Assembly: GCA_021736475.1 (NCBI GenBank)
Contig: JAIPFV010000007.1
Location: 1 to 52,801 of the forward strand
Direction of reading: 5' to 3'
Origin: Spirochaetia bacterium
Lineage (GTDB): Bacteria > Spirochaetota > Spirochaetia > DSM-16054 > Sediminispirochaetaceae
DNA: 52,801 bases
In this document: positions 18,344 to 26,826 of the stretch, piece after piece
Position numbering within the stretch: position 1 is the first letter of the stretch
Layout of the letters: each line of letters begins with the position of its first letter
Translations under genes and position numbers: made by a program
Notes under the pieces: model-generated
Databases searched by the model: none
What the model was told of the DNA's origin: nothing
The model's input: only the letters and a program-made list of their open reading frames with translations

Positions 18344-18865
18344 TTAGCTTGTATGTTCAAGCTCTGCTTGAATAGATTCAATTTCTTCCTGTACAACCAG
18401 CTTTTCAATATCAAGCAGGATGATAACCTCTTTCTCTACCTTTCCCAAGCCGGATACATACTTCCTTTTAGCCGCATCACCCTGAAATTTTGGCGGCGGG
18501 TCGACATTTTTCTCAGGGATGTCCTGCACCTCGGTTGCCGTATCGATAATAAAGCCAATAGAGTTGTCTTTTATTTTTACCACCGTTATTACCGTTCTAT
18601 CATCGTATTCACGCTGATCCATTCCAAACCGCAGCCGCAAGTCGATTACCGGAATTACCTGTCCACGTAAATTGATAACCCCCTTCACGTACTTGGGCAT
18701 ATCCGGTACTTCGGTAATTTTCTGCAGCTCAATGATATCGGTTACGTGCTGAATATCAATTCCGTAGACTTCACCTCCGATTTTACACATCAGATACTTG
18801 TTTTCCTGCGCCTCTTCATCAGCTTCATTAAACAGCATGTCTACCTGCTCTTCTTTATCACTCAT
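18344..18865 (-). CDS. cheW: CheW chemotaxis coupling protein
   Basis: A 173-residue CheW-type protein that would link chemoreceptors to the CheA kinase at the membrane array. An acidic N-terminal tail of about 20 residues precedes the CheW fold. Recognisable elements are EVYGIDIQHVTDIIELQKITEVP in pieces, VKGVINLRGQVIPVIDLR, and IGFIIDTATEVQDIPEKNVDPPP. The C-terminus ends in a short glutamate-rich helix. It lies 14 nt after the second chemoreceptor gene, with GGGGGAG before its ATG, so it is co-expressed with that receptor. Confidence 0.93.
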   Translation of the reverse strand: MSDKEEQVDMLFNEADEEAQENKYLMCKIGGEVYGIDIQHVTDIIELQKITEVPDMPKYVKGVINLRGQVIPVIDLRLRFGMDQREYDDRTVITVVKIKDNSIGFIIDTATEVQDIPEKNVDPPPKFQGDAAKRKYVSGLGKVEKEVIILLDIEKLVVQEEIESIQAELEHTS

Positions 18866-18879
18866 ACATGCTCCCCCTC

Positions 18880-21117
18880 TTAGAAACGGTCAAAATCGTC
18901 ATCATCTAACTTAATCTGCTCGGCCGGGTCTAACGGGGTGATACCGGTCTCGTCGGTTTTGGCCGAGGGTCTTCCCCATCCTTGAGATTGAGAGCCCTGA
19001 GATTGAGTTCTCCGAGATTGAGTTCTTTGAGCCTGAGCGGGTGAGGCTTGTTGCGGCTGCCGGTTTTGGCGAGCCATGGTGTTATTTGACGAGCTGTTCT
19101 GAGTTAACAGACGGCGCCCTCCGTTGTAACGGTCATCGAGGATAAATTGGGCCACCATGCTCCGAAGCTGTTGGGCCTGTCCGGCCAGTTCTTCTGAAGC
19201 TGAGGCACTCTCCTCTGCGCTGGCGGTGCTGGCCTGAGTAGCCTGGTCAATCTGGTCCAGTCCCTCGGTGATTTGTTCAATGGCCTGGGCCTGTTCGGTA
19301 CTTGCCTGGGCTATCTCCTCCAGGAAGTTGGTAACCTTCCCGTTGCCTTCAACAATCGATGCCAGTTGTGCAGCCGTGGCCTCAGCAGCCTCGCTTCCCT
19401 GCTTAATATTGTTCACCGTTTCCTGAACCATGTCGGTAGTCTCTTTCACCGAATCTGCACTCTTTACGGCCAGATTTCGTACTTCATCCGCCACGACTGC
19501 AAAACCTTTTCCGTATTTTCCGGCCCTCGCGGCCTCGACGTTTGCATTAAGCGCCAACAGGTTAATCTGAAAGGCAATATCGTCAATGACCTTTACTACC
19601 TTATTGATCTCATCCGAGGAGGCGTTAATACGTACCATAATTTTTGACAGCTCTTCCATTTTATCATTTCCGCTATCCGCATCCTGGGTTGCTTTTCTGG
19701 CGATTGAATGGGCTTCTTTTGCATTCTCAGCGTTCTGTTTAGACTGACTGTTTATTTCGTTGGTAGAACTGGTAATCTCCTCTAAACTGCTCGCCTGCTC
19801 GGTTGCTCCCTGGCTGAGGTTCTGACTCGCCTGAGACACCTGCTCTGCACCGCTGTTTACCTGCTCAACTGAGCTGTTCACCTGTCCCAGCAGCTCGTTC
19901 AGCGACTCTTTCATCTTGACCAGGGACAGGCCCAACTGATCTTTATCGGAGGCCAAATCGATATCTACGGACAAGTCTTTATTGGCTACCTTCTCTACAA
20001 TCTCGGCCTTGTACTTAAGTACATCTACCATCTGTTTCACCGATAGATACACACCAACGACGTTGCTACTGATGTCGATATCAAGATCGCCCAAAGCTAT
20101 TCGGCCGGCGATCCTTTCGATAACCGAGGGGTCCGCACCCAGCTGCTTTAAGATGCTGCTGGTAATATATATCGTCATAAAGATACCGATTATCAAAGCG
20201 GCAATCGACACTGAAATTGCAATCAGGATGGCTGTCTGGTTTGCTTTCTGCAGCCGTGGACCGAGTATGTCCTGATCAGCTTGAATAGAGGCGATCACCT
20301 GCTGCCCATCCGCGGCAATGCTCGGGCCAATCACATCCAGGTAATCATTCACATATTCATTGCGCTGATATATGATTGAGGTTACCTCAGAGAAATGGGT
20401 TGCATAGGTTTCTACCCCACTCTGTACTTCCTCCAGCAAGGATCTGCGTTCAGGATTTACTAAATTACTATCTAATAGAGCCACATTCTTCTCAAAACGC
20501 TGCAGCTCGCTAAGTACCCTGTTTTCATCCTCTCTAGTATTTGAATCAAGAAACTTAAAGGCATACAGACGGGCTAACATCAAATTCCTCAGAGCTAAGC
20601 TGCTGTAATAGGCGGCGGTCATATCCCCATCTGCTTCCGCCGAGGTTAGAATGGCGGTTAAATCATTCTCAATCTCCGGTCCGACAACATCCATCCCGTT
20701 GATCACCCGCTGGTCTCTGTCCTGCTGTGCCTCCACCACTCGTTCGAAGTACTTACTGTAAGTCTCTAGATCTACGGCCATCTTGTCGACTATAGCCGCT
20801 CTTTTTGGATCTTGAATCTGCTCCTGGGCGGTATTCAGCAGCGAGTCGACCTCGGAGTAATGCTCTTCAAATTTCTCCTGTTCTGCTAAATCGCCTCTTA
20901 TCAGAAAGTCCTTCACATTCATTCGGAGCATCAGCATGCTCTCCTGGACGTCGTTCATTAAATTAGAATCGGTTGCCCAATCCCGATATTGAATAAAATC
21001 TGTGGAGCCGCGGTTTAGAAAAAGTACCGCTACAACACTTACAGAAAGCAACAATGCCAAGACTAGCATGAAGCCTCCGGTAATTTTTGTCCGCATTTTC
21101 ATTTGTGCCACTTTCAT
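18880..21117 (-). CDS. Methyl-accepting chemotaxis protein with HBM-like helical sensor, cassette 2
   Basis: A 745-residue chemoreceptor. TM1 is about residues 13-33 and TM2 about 292-315. The roughly 255-residue periplasmic part is all-helical and resembles the helical bimodular (HBM) sensor domain, with [12 protein letters not shown] near 65 and [14 protein letters not shown] near 180 as two matching halves. HBM receptors often sense organic acids; the ligand here is unknown. HAMP and a signalling domain follow, and the latter is nearly identical to that of the first receptor. The C-terminus ends [14 protein letters not shown] at 21111 has better spacing to AGGGG than the ATG at 21117, so the start may be 6 nt later. 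Confidence 0.92.
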   Translation of the reverse strand: MKVAQMKMRTKITGGFMLVLALLLSVSVVAVLFLNRGSTDFIQYRDWATDSNLMNDVQESMLMLRMNVKDFLIRGDLAEQEKFEEHYSEVDSLLNTAQEQIQDPKRAAIVDKMAVDLETYSKYFERVVEAQQDRDQRVINGMDVVGPEIENDLTAILTSAEADGDMTAAYYSSLALRNLMLARLYAFKFLDSNTREDENRVLSELQRFEKNVALLDSNLVNPERRSLLEEVQSGVETYATHFSEVTSIIYQRNEYVNDYLDVIGPSIAADGQQVIASIQADQDILGPRLQKANQTAILIAISVSIAALIIGIFMTIYITSSILKQLGADPSVIERIAGRIALGDLDIDISSNVVGVYLSVKQMVDVLKYKAEIVEKVANKDLSVDIDLASDKDQLGLSLVKMKESLNELLGQVNSSVEQVNSGAEQVSQASQNLSQGATEQASSLEEITSSTNEINSQSKQNAENAKEAHSIARKATQDADSGNDKMEELSKIMVRINASSDEINKVVKVIDDIAFQINLLALNANVEAARAGKYGKGFAVVADEVRNLAVKSADSVKETTDMVQETVNNIKQGSEAAEATAAQLASIVEGNGKVTNFLEEIAQASTEQAQAIEQITEGLDQIDQATQASTASAEESASASEELAGQAQQLRSMVAQFILDDRYNGGRRLLTQNSSSNNTMARQNRQPQQASPAQAQRTQSRRTQSQGSQSQGWGRPSAKTDETGITPLDPAEQIKLDDDDFDRF

Positions 21118-21139
21118 TCCCCTTACTAGTGCATAAACT

Positions 21140-21499
21140 CTATATGTGTAAGCTGCTACACAGCTCTATTACCTTCATAAACTCTTCCGACTTATCAAAA
21201 AAATGATCCGCCCCGGCGCTGAGACACCTGTCTCTGTAGTAGTTTGTGGAGTGGTTCGTAAGCACCATCACAAGGATATTGTTCGGGGCTTCAGAAATAT
21301 GGGAAAGCACATCCAAACCGGAACCGCCGGGCATCTGTATATCGAGAATCAACACCTGTGGCGATGTTGAGTCAATCTTGTGGATGGTAGAAGTCACATC
21401 AAAAGACTCTGATATAGTAGCATCTACAATTCTCTGCCGGAGCAGTTTTTTGAGGTTTTCTCGTATGAGTTTCGAATCATCGGCAATTAAAATATTCAC
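21140..21499 (-). CDS. Single-domain response regulator (receiver only), cassette 2
   Basis: A 119-residue receiver paralogous to the one at 11784-12131. It has IADDSK, the phosphoacceptor in [16 protein letters not shown] and FFDKSEE. No output domain is present. The gene starts with GTG and has no Shine-Dalgarno sequence; overlapping -10-like boxes TATATT and TATAAT end 3 to 8 nt before the start, so the mRNA is probably leaderless. The chemoreceptor gene follows after 22 nt. Confidence 0.88.
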   Translation of the reverse strand: MNILIADDSKLIRENLKKLLRQRIVDATISESFDVTSTIHKIDSTSPQVLILDIQMPGGSGLDVLSHISEAPNNILVMVLTNHSTNYYRDRCLSAGADHFFDKSEEFMKVIELCSSLHI

Positions 21500-21555
21500 A
21501 AAATTATAATATAGAAGGCAGGTAAAGAAGTATGTAGTAAAAATTATGATCTTTC

Positions 21556-21576
21556 TGTAGCAAATTCTGCTACAGG
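21556..21576 (-). promoter_or_regulatory. Palindrome upstream of the receiver-chemoreceptor-cheW operon, cassette 2
   Basis: CTGTAGCA-N5-TGCTACAG is a perfect 8-bp inverted repeat. It sits in the same relative place as the two palindromes of cassette 1 but has a different sequence. Its centre is about 66 bp upstream of the predicted start point near 21500, a typical activator position. It could also act as a hairpin terminating the regulator transcript, though no T-run follows. Confidence 0.45.
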
Positions 21577-21588
21577 GAAGCGAACAGA

Positions 21589-22224
21589 TTACTCTTCTAT
21601 TAAATTATGGCGTAGTACATATTGGAACAGCTCGGCGGTGCCGCTTAGATGCAGTTTCTTCTCTATCCGGTCTTTATAGGTATAAACGGTGCTGTTGCTT
21701 ATGTGAAATGTCCGGGCAACCTCTTTTACAGTACGGCCGGAGCCCAAATTAATAAGAATCTGGTATTCCCGGTCCGAGAGCCTTTCATGGGGAAGCTTCG
21801 CATGGGGAGTGCTAATCTCCGAGGCCATCACTTCCGCTAATGCCGGTGGTATGTAGTGCTCTCCCCGGGCAACTTTTTTAATAGCCCTTTCCAGTTCATC
21901 AGGACCACTACCCTTACTTATGTAACCCATCGCTCCACTTTCAAAAGCCCGCTTTGCATACCGTTCCTCAGGATGCATACTAATTACAAGGGTTTTTATA
22001 TCCGGGCGCAGGCTTTTCAAATCTTTAAGCACATCTAAGCCGCTCCTATCGGGCAGCCCTATGTCAAGCAGCAGAATATCAAAGGCAAGTTGTCGGCATA
22101 GCTGAAGAAGCTCCTCACCTGTCTCTGCCTCTCCCACCATCTGCATCTCATTTGTTCGTTCAATATACTGGCTGAAGCCGCGTCGTATAAGATGGTGGTC
22201 ATCGGCAATAACAATCCGAATCAT
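21589..22224 (-). CDS. NarL/FixJ-type response regulator, cassette 2
   Basis: A 211-residue paralogue of the regulator at 12215-12841. The receiver has IADDHH, the phosphoacceptor in LLDIGLPDRSG and a Lys in YISKGSGPDE. The LuxR-type helix-turn-helix has LSDREYQILINLGSGRTVKE and NSTVYTYKDRIEKK. The gene overlaps the upstream kinase by ATGA, which indicates translational coupling and a cognate pair. The differing recognition helix fits the different palindrome downstream. Confidence 0.92.
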   Translation of the reverse strand: MIRIVIADDHHLIRRGFSQYIERTNEMQMVGEAETGEELLQLCRQLAFDILLLDIGLPDRSGLDVLKDLKSLRPDIKTLVISMHPEERYAKRAFESGAMGYISKGSGPDELERAIKKVARGEHYIPPALAEVMASEISTPHAKLPHERLSDREYQILINLGSGRTVKEVARTFHISNSTVYTYKDRIEKKLHLSGTAELFQYVLRHNLIEE

Positions 22225-23300
22225 AGTTCATTATCCTCTTTCAGCTGCATATACATATACACTTTTGTACCTATATCTGCTTTACTTTTTATAATCACAT
22301 CGCCCCCAAACTGATTCGCCCGCTCTTTCATACCTAAAATTCCGAGAGAATTGTTCAGCTCCAAAGCCTCTGAATTAAAGCCCTTTCCATTATCCTGAAT
22401 GTAAATTTCTAACAGCGAGTCTCCTACCAGCGGTTCAATCGTTACCTCTGAAGCGTCTGCGTATCTAACGATATTAGTAAGTGCCTCCTGCACGATACGG
22501 TATACCGCCAGGGACTTCTCCTGGCTTAGTTCGAGCTGTTCATTTTCATTCATTAGAGTAATGGGAATGCGCATCCGCCTTTGGTAGTCTTGAATCAACC
22601 ACTTTAAAGCATCCATCAGACCGGCGGTATCTAAGACTGCCGGCCGCAGCTGCGAGCTGAGGCTGCGGGTTTGGTCGATTGCCGCGCGGATAGTGTCGTG
22701 CATCTCACCAATCATCTGCGTAACAGAGGCACATTTCTCTTCACTTCGGCACTCCTTCAGATCATTTTCGATGAGGGCGAGTCCCATCTGCAGGGAAGTA
22801 AGCGTTTGTCCCAGTTCGTCGTGCACCTCTCTGGCAATGTGCACATTTTGTTCTTCCCGGATATCCTGACTGCGATGCAGCAGTTTTCGATACTTGGCTT
22901 CACTCTGCTTATGTGCCTTTTGTGCGCCATGCAGTTTGAGGGCCAATTCAATGCCTGCCAGAATAAACTGTTCATTTCCGGGTACTTTTTGAATATATCC
23001 ATATTTTACCATATCCCTGGTGGAGTCCAAAGTTGCTTTATCGGTATAAGCAGAATGCAGCACTACCGGGATATCGTACTGCTCGTATATTTTTTTAGTG
23101 GTGGCCGGCCCGTCCATCCGGTTCTTTCCCAAATTTATATCCATCAATATAAGATCAGGAAGCGGGTGGGATTTTAACTTTTCTAAGCATTCCTCTCCGC
23201 GGGATGCCATTTCTACGGCATAGCCATGACTTGAAAGAAAATTACTCAGATGCTGATTGAGGATCATTTCATCCTCAACGATAAATATTCTCGGTTTCAT
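22221..23300 (-). CDS. Hybrid sensor kinase REC-HisKA_3-HATPase, cassette 2
   Basis: A 359-residue cytoplasmic kinase. The N-terminal receiver (about 1-120) has the phosphoacceptor in LILMDINLG and ends KYGYIQKVPGNEQ, as in the cassette 1 kinase. A short linker leads straight to the HisKA_3 motif REVHDELGQTL with its His near residue 158. The ATPase domain has DNGKGFN and SLGILGMKERANQ. The PAS and GAF input domains of the paralogue are absent, so input probably comes through phosphorylation of the receiver. The ATG has no Shine-Dalgarno sequence and follows a TATAAA box by 8 nt. Confidence 0.9.
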   Translation of the reverse strand: MKPRIFIVEDEMILNQHLSNFLSSHGYAVEMASRGEECLEKLKSHPLPDLILMDINLGKNRMDGPATTKKIYEQYDIPVVLHSAYTDKATLDSTRDMVKYGYIQKVPGNEQFILAGIELALKLHGAQKAHKQSEAKYRKLLHRSQDIREEQNVHIAREVHDELGQTLTSLQMGLALIENDLKECRSEEKCASVTQMIGEMHDTIRAAIDQTRSLSSQLRPAVLDTAGLMDALKWLIQDYQRRMRIPITLMNENEQLELSQEKSLAVYRIVQEALTNIVRYADASEVTIEPLVGDSLLEIYIQDNGKGFNSEALELNNSLGILGMKERANQFGGDVIIKSKADIGTKVYMYMQLKEDNEL

Positions 23301-23308
23301 TAGTAGTT

Positions 23309-23337
23309 TTTATACCATATCATTTTAGTTTTGTTCA
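23309..23337 (-). promoter_or_regulatory. Promoter for cassette 2 kinase, near-leaderless
   Basis: On the minus strand TGAACA (23332-23337), 17 nt, then TATAAA (23309-23314). The start codon begins 8 nt after the -10 box, leaving a leader of 1-2 nt. Confidence 0.45.
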
Positions 23338-23382
23338 GAGCTAAATACAACTGCACCGGTACTCATTTCAATCTAAACTCTC

Positions 23383-23411
23383 TTGCTAATCCTCTGTGTG
23401 GCTACTAAACT
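23383..23411 (+). promoter_or_regulatory. Promoter for the LytS-like kinase, leaderless
   Basis: TTGCTA (23383-23388), 17 nt, then TAAACT (23406-23411). The ATG at 23419 follows after 7 nt and there is no Shine-Dalgarno sequence. This argues for the ATG at 23419 over the upstream in-frame TTG, which is itself the -35 box. Confidence 0.45.
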
Positions 23412-23418
23412 TTCTTCT

Positions 23419-25005
23419 ATGGTTAGCGGTTTCAACTTATTTTTTGTACTCTTCAACAACCTGGCACTCTTTATCGCTCTGGTGGCAATCTATAGCTATC
23501 TACTTCAGAGGTTTAAGCATGCCCGATGGTATAACCGACAGATTATATTCGGACTGTCCTTCGGACTTTTCGCAATCGGCTGTATGTACGCCAGGATACC
23601 TGTATTTGAAGGGGTGATAGTTGATCAGAGAAACGCCATCATAGCCCTGAGTGGAGCCTATGGAGGCGCCCTCTCGGCACTAATAAGTGCTGTACTGGCA
23701 GGCGGTTTTAGAGTCTTTTTAGGAGGACAGGGTGTGCTTGCAGGTGTGTTTGGAATAGCTTTGGCCGCAGCCGCAGGTATTGTGTTACACCGCTATGAAA
23801 ATAGTTTCAGCTCCATGGCCAATGCAGCCCTAAGCTCCCTTTTTGCTGTCCTCCTCATTCTACCCGGATTTCTGCTGGTGGAGGACTTGGAAACCGGCTG
23901 GAATTTAATGCAGGCGATGGCTTTGCCCTACGGTCTGGCTATTTTTCTGGGGATTTTTTTGGTAGGCCTTCTACTGAACCGCGAGGAAAAGCGGTACCTA
24001 ATTGAACTATCACAGCAAGAAAGTGAAGAGAAATACCGCGTACTGTTTGAGTCCTTCCCTTTGGGTATCACAATCTCTGACAGGGACGGAAAAACCATCG
24101 AGCATAACGAATTTGCCGGTAAGATACTTAAATTTTCAGAGAATGAGGGGGCTAACTGGGAAAGGGTAAACTCCGACTGCACCCGTATTTCTCCCAAAGA
24201 GGATGCCGGAATGAGGGCGTTACGGGAGAATCAAAAAATCGACAGCGAGATTGGCCTAAAAAATAAAAACGGTGATATAACCTGGCTCCACACCATTGCC
24301 ACCCCCATTCCCTTAAAAAGGTACGGAGTGGCGGTAATCTATGACGACATCACCGCTAGGAAGCAGGCGAATATTCAACTGAATGAAGCATTAGAAGAAA
24401 AGAATGTTTTAATAAAAGAGATACATCACAGGGTTAAAAATAATCTGAACGTGGTGGTGAGCTTGCTTAATCTATCAGAGGAAAAAATTCACAGCATCGA
24501 AACCGCCCGTGAAGCCTTTAGGCAAAGTCGGGAGAGAATTTATTCTATTGCCCTGGTGCATGAAAACCTGTATCAGTCTGAACATTTATCGGAAGTTGAA
24601 ATGGAAGGATATATCCAGAATATGGTGTGGCATCTAAAAACCGATTCGCCTATGGGGCAGGCGGAGATTACCTACTTACTTGATATAGACAAGCTTAAGC
24701 TGGACATAACCAAAGCGGTTCCCTGCGGAATCATCTTAAACGAGCTTATTATGAACGCCCAAAAACATGCATTCCCCCAGGATATAACTGGTACCGTTAC
24801 CGTCGGCTTAAAAGAAAAAGCGGACCACATGATAGAGCTCTTTGTTTATGACGACGGTATTGCGCTAGCCCACAATTATTCTGCCGCAGACGCCGACAGC
24901 CTGGGGCTCACCCTTATTCGCATTCTGTCCAAACAAATAGACGGGAAGTTCACGATAGATACTTCCCGCGGAAAAAAGTTTTCGATCCTGTTTCCTCATA
25001 ACTAA
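23419..25005 (+). CDS. LytS-like membrane histidine kinase (5TM-PAS-HisKA_2)
   Basis: A 528-residue sensor kinase. The first 190 residues form five to six membrane helices of the 5TMR-LYT type, with the family motif VDQRNAIIALSGAYGG and RVFLGG. A PAS domain (about 205-315) precedes the HisKA_2 motif EIHHRVKNNL, whose His is near residue 335. The ATPase domain has NELIMNAQKHAF and DDGIAL, and the usual DxGxG glycines are partly lost (YDDGIALAHN). LYT-type sensors respond to envelope or small-molecule signals such as cell-wall fragments or pyruvate in other bacteria. No regulator is adjacent. The kinase core resembles the one at 5231-6643. Confidence 0.88.
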   Translation: MVSGFNLFFVLFNNLALFIALVAIYSYLLQRFKHARWYNRQIIFGLSFGLFAIGCMYARIPVFEGVIVDQRNAIIALSGAYGGALSALISAVLAGGFRVFLGGQGVLAGVFGIALAAAAGIVLHRYENSFSSMANAALSSLFAVLLILPGFLLVEDLETGWNLMQAMALPYGLAIFLGIFLVGLLLNREEKRYLIELSQQESEEKYRVLFESFPLGITISDRDGKTIEHNEFAGKILKFSENEGANWERVNSDCTRISPKEDAGMRALRENQKIDSEIGLKNKNGDITWLHTIATPIPLKRYGVAVIYDDITARKQANIQLNEALEEKNVLIKEIHHRVKNNLNVVVSLLNLSEEKIHSIETAREAFRQSRERIYSIALVHENLYQSEHLSEVEMEGYIQNMVWHLKTDSPMGQAEITYLLDIDKLKLDITKAVPCGIILNELIMNAQKHAFPQDITGTVTVGLKEKADHMIELFVYDDGIALAHNYSAADADSLGLTLIRILSKQIDGKFTIDTSRGKKFSILFPHN

Positions 25006-25033
25006 GACAAATCCCTAACCTGTCCTGCAGCCT

Positions 25034-25717
25034 CTACAAAAACAGCTTTAGCCCGAGGATAACCTTCAGGTCGTTAAGGGGGAATTCATCCACCTCGTAA
25101 TTAGTTACCGTGCCGTCCTTGTTATCAATCTCGCCTTCAGGGGTGCCCACGGGAGTGTGATACTGGAGTTTAGTAAACAGCCCAAGGTCGCCGAGGTTAA
25201 GCCCCAGACCCAGGCCGGCAAACACATATTCGGTACCCAGAATCATGAGAGGCTCTTCATCGGAAGCAGAGCCGTATATTTGCGCTCCGTCCTCATAGAC
25301 CGCATTCACGTTACTTGAAATAACCCCGGCCCCGAACTCTGCAAAGGGGTCGAGCACCGCCCTAGCCCGAAAGAAATGGTAACTGAGTGACAGGTTCACA
25401 TCCACATCCATCATCTCAAACCGGCCGGATTTATAGGTACTGTCAAAATACGTATATTCAAATTCGTAGAAGCTGAAGTAGGTATACAAGCCCAAAGCCC
25501 ACTGGTCAAACAGGATCTCCCCGTTCACCCCGTAGAAAATACCCTCGCCGTTTCCAAAGCGTTCTAAAATACTCCTGCCGGAGGAGTTGTCAAACTGTTC
25601 ATCGCTCATATACAGGGCACCGGAGAATCCAAGAGAAAAATCAACGGCCAACGCACCACCTACCGCTACAGTGAGAAGCAACAGCAAAATAACAGTTCTC
25701 TTTAACCAGGCTCTCAT
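25034..25717 (-). CDS. Outer-membrane beta-barrel protein
   Basis: A 227-residue exported protein. The signal peptide runs to about residue 25 (LLLLLTVAVGGALA). The rest alternates hydrophobic and polar residues with many Tyr and Phe, and the last strand ends LKVILGLKLFL, typical of a C-terminal barrel strand with a terminal aromatic near the end. Length suggests an eight-stranded barrel. The ATG at 25717 has AAGGAG six nt upstream; a longer frame start at 25741 has no such site. No specific family was recognised. Confidence 0.7.
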   Translation of the reverse strand: MRAWLKRTVILLLLLTVAVGGALAVDFSLGFSGALYMSDEQFDNSSGRSILERFGNGEGIFYGVNGEILFDQWALGLYTYFSFYEFEYTYFDSTYKSGRFEMMDVDVNLSLSYHFFRARAVLDPFAEFGAGVISSNVNAVYEDGAQIYGSASDEEPLMILGTEYVFAGLGLGLNLGDLGLFTKLQYHTPVGTPEGEIDNKDGTVTNYEVDEFPLNDLKVILGLKLFL

Positions 25718-25781
25718 TCTATACTCCTTTTCAGTAAACAATTGTTTTCCATAGTACTGCTAAGATAATAGCCCAAGGCGG

Positions 25782-25811
25782 ATGGGTTTTCCAGTAAAAG
25801 TGAGAGATTTT
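25782..25811. repeat. 30-bp direct repeat, copy 1
   Basis: This stretch begins ATGGGTTTTCCAG and ends GTGAGAGATTTT, and is identical over 30 bp to 32699-32728. Both copies are followed by a similar A-rich run. The two copies flank the whole catabolic operon 25941-32686 in the same orientation. Confidence 0.85.
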
Positions 25812-25832
25812 GCAAAAAGAAATAGTAGGAAA

Positions 25833-25900
25833 TTAGATCATCTCAGAATTGCTGATCTAATATATTATTTCTTGACAGATTGAAAAAGCCGTTTTAACAT
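25833..25900 (+). promoter_or_regulatory. Operon promoter with upstream inverted repeat (candidate RpiR operator)
   Basis: TTAGATCA-N12-TGATCTAA (25833-25860) is a perfect 8-bp inverted repeat. A strong promoter follows, TTGACA (25872-25877), 17 nt, TAACAT (25895-25900). The repeat sits just upstream of the -35 box and is the likely binding site for the RpiR-type regulator encoded next. Confidence 0.65.
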
Positions 25901-25940
25901 AAAATAAGAAAAGAAATTTTTGCACAGGATAGCTTATTAA

Positions 25941-26816
25941 ATGAATAAAGAAAAAAATATTTCTTTTGATGTGCCGCCGGTAATTCCCACTATCAGGGAA
26001 AAGCTCAAAGAAATGACGCCTGTTCAAGAGAAAATTGCCAGGTTTATTCTCAAACACCCGGAAGAGGCCTTCAAAATGTCGATAACCAAACTGGCCTCCA
26101 GTACAGGAATAAAAAGTGAATCAACTTTAGTGCGGTTTTACCGATTATTGGGTTTTTCAAATTATCACGACTTCAAAGTCACCTTGGCCACGGAAATTGC
26201 CGGCAAGTCCCTGTACCACGCCTACGAAGACATCATTGAGAGCGATAATGTTTCCGAAGTGAAAAAGAAAGTGTTTCAGGGTTCCATCCGCGGACTGCAG
26301 GAGAATCTTGAATATCTAGAAGACGATATCCTAAACAAAACAGTGGAAGCGCTGCATAACTCAAAGCGCATTTTTTGTCTCGGATACGCTGCATCAGCCG
26401 CAATTGCTGCCGATGCCTTTTTTAAGTTCAACGCTATCGGATTAGATGCCTCCTTTTCCACCGACTCACATGTCAACGCCGTCATGCTCAGTAACCTCCA
26501 CGAGGGCGATGTGCTGTTCTGTATCTCCCACACCGGCGAGACCAAAGATATAGTTGTGCAGGCAGAAAAAGCGAGCTCTACGGCTACAGTAATCGCACTC
26601 ACCGGCTCAACCGATTGTCCACTTGCGCAGACAGCCGATATTACCCTGTGCACGCATGTAGAGGAGATGAATTACCGCACCGATGCAATCGTATCACGAA
26701 TCGTGCAATCAACTATTGTCGGCACGCTTTTTACCGCCCTGTGCATACGGCGCGGTAAGGAGGGAACCGAGAGATTAAAAACAACCCGTCAATCATTATC
26801 ATATTTGAAGTATTGA
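25941..26816 (+). CDS. RpiR-family transcriptional regulator
   Basis: A 291-residue regulator. The N-terminal helix-turn-helix (about 10-85) contains MSITKLASSTGIKSESTLVRF and LGFSNYHDFK, both typical of the RpiR family. A SIS sugar-phosphate-binding domain (about 130-265) has IFCLGYAASAAIA and LFCISHTGETKDIV. Such regulators sense a phosphosugar intermediate of the pathway they control. It is the first gene of the operon and precedes the kinase gene by 10 nt, so autoregulation through the upstream inverted repeat is likely. Confidence 0.9.
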   Translation: MNKEKNISFDVPPVIPTIREKLKEMTPVQEKIARFILKHPEEAFKMSITKLASSTGIKSESTLVRFYRLLGFSNYHDFKVTLATEIAGKSLYHAYEDIIESDNVSEVKKKVFQGSIRGLQENLEYLEDDILNKTVEALHNSKRIFCLGYAASAAIAADAFFKFNAIGLDASFSTDSHVNAVMLSNLHEGDVLFCISHTGETKDIVVQAEKASSTATVIALTGSTDCPLAQTADITLCTHVEEMNYRTDAIVSRIVQSTIVGTLFTALCIRRGKEGTERLKTTRQSLSYLKY

Positions 26817-26826
26817 GGAGCAAAGG

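Noticed and set aside
9519-21117. Long similar stretches at about 9.7-10.5 kb and 19.1-19.9 kb taken as a DNA repeat
   Set aside because: The similarity is the shared signalling domain of two chemoreceptors and follows codon boundaries, so it reflects paralogy rather than a mobile repeat.
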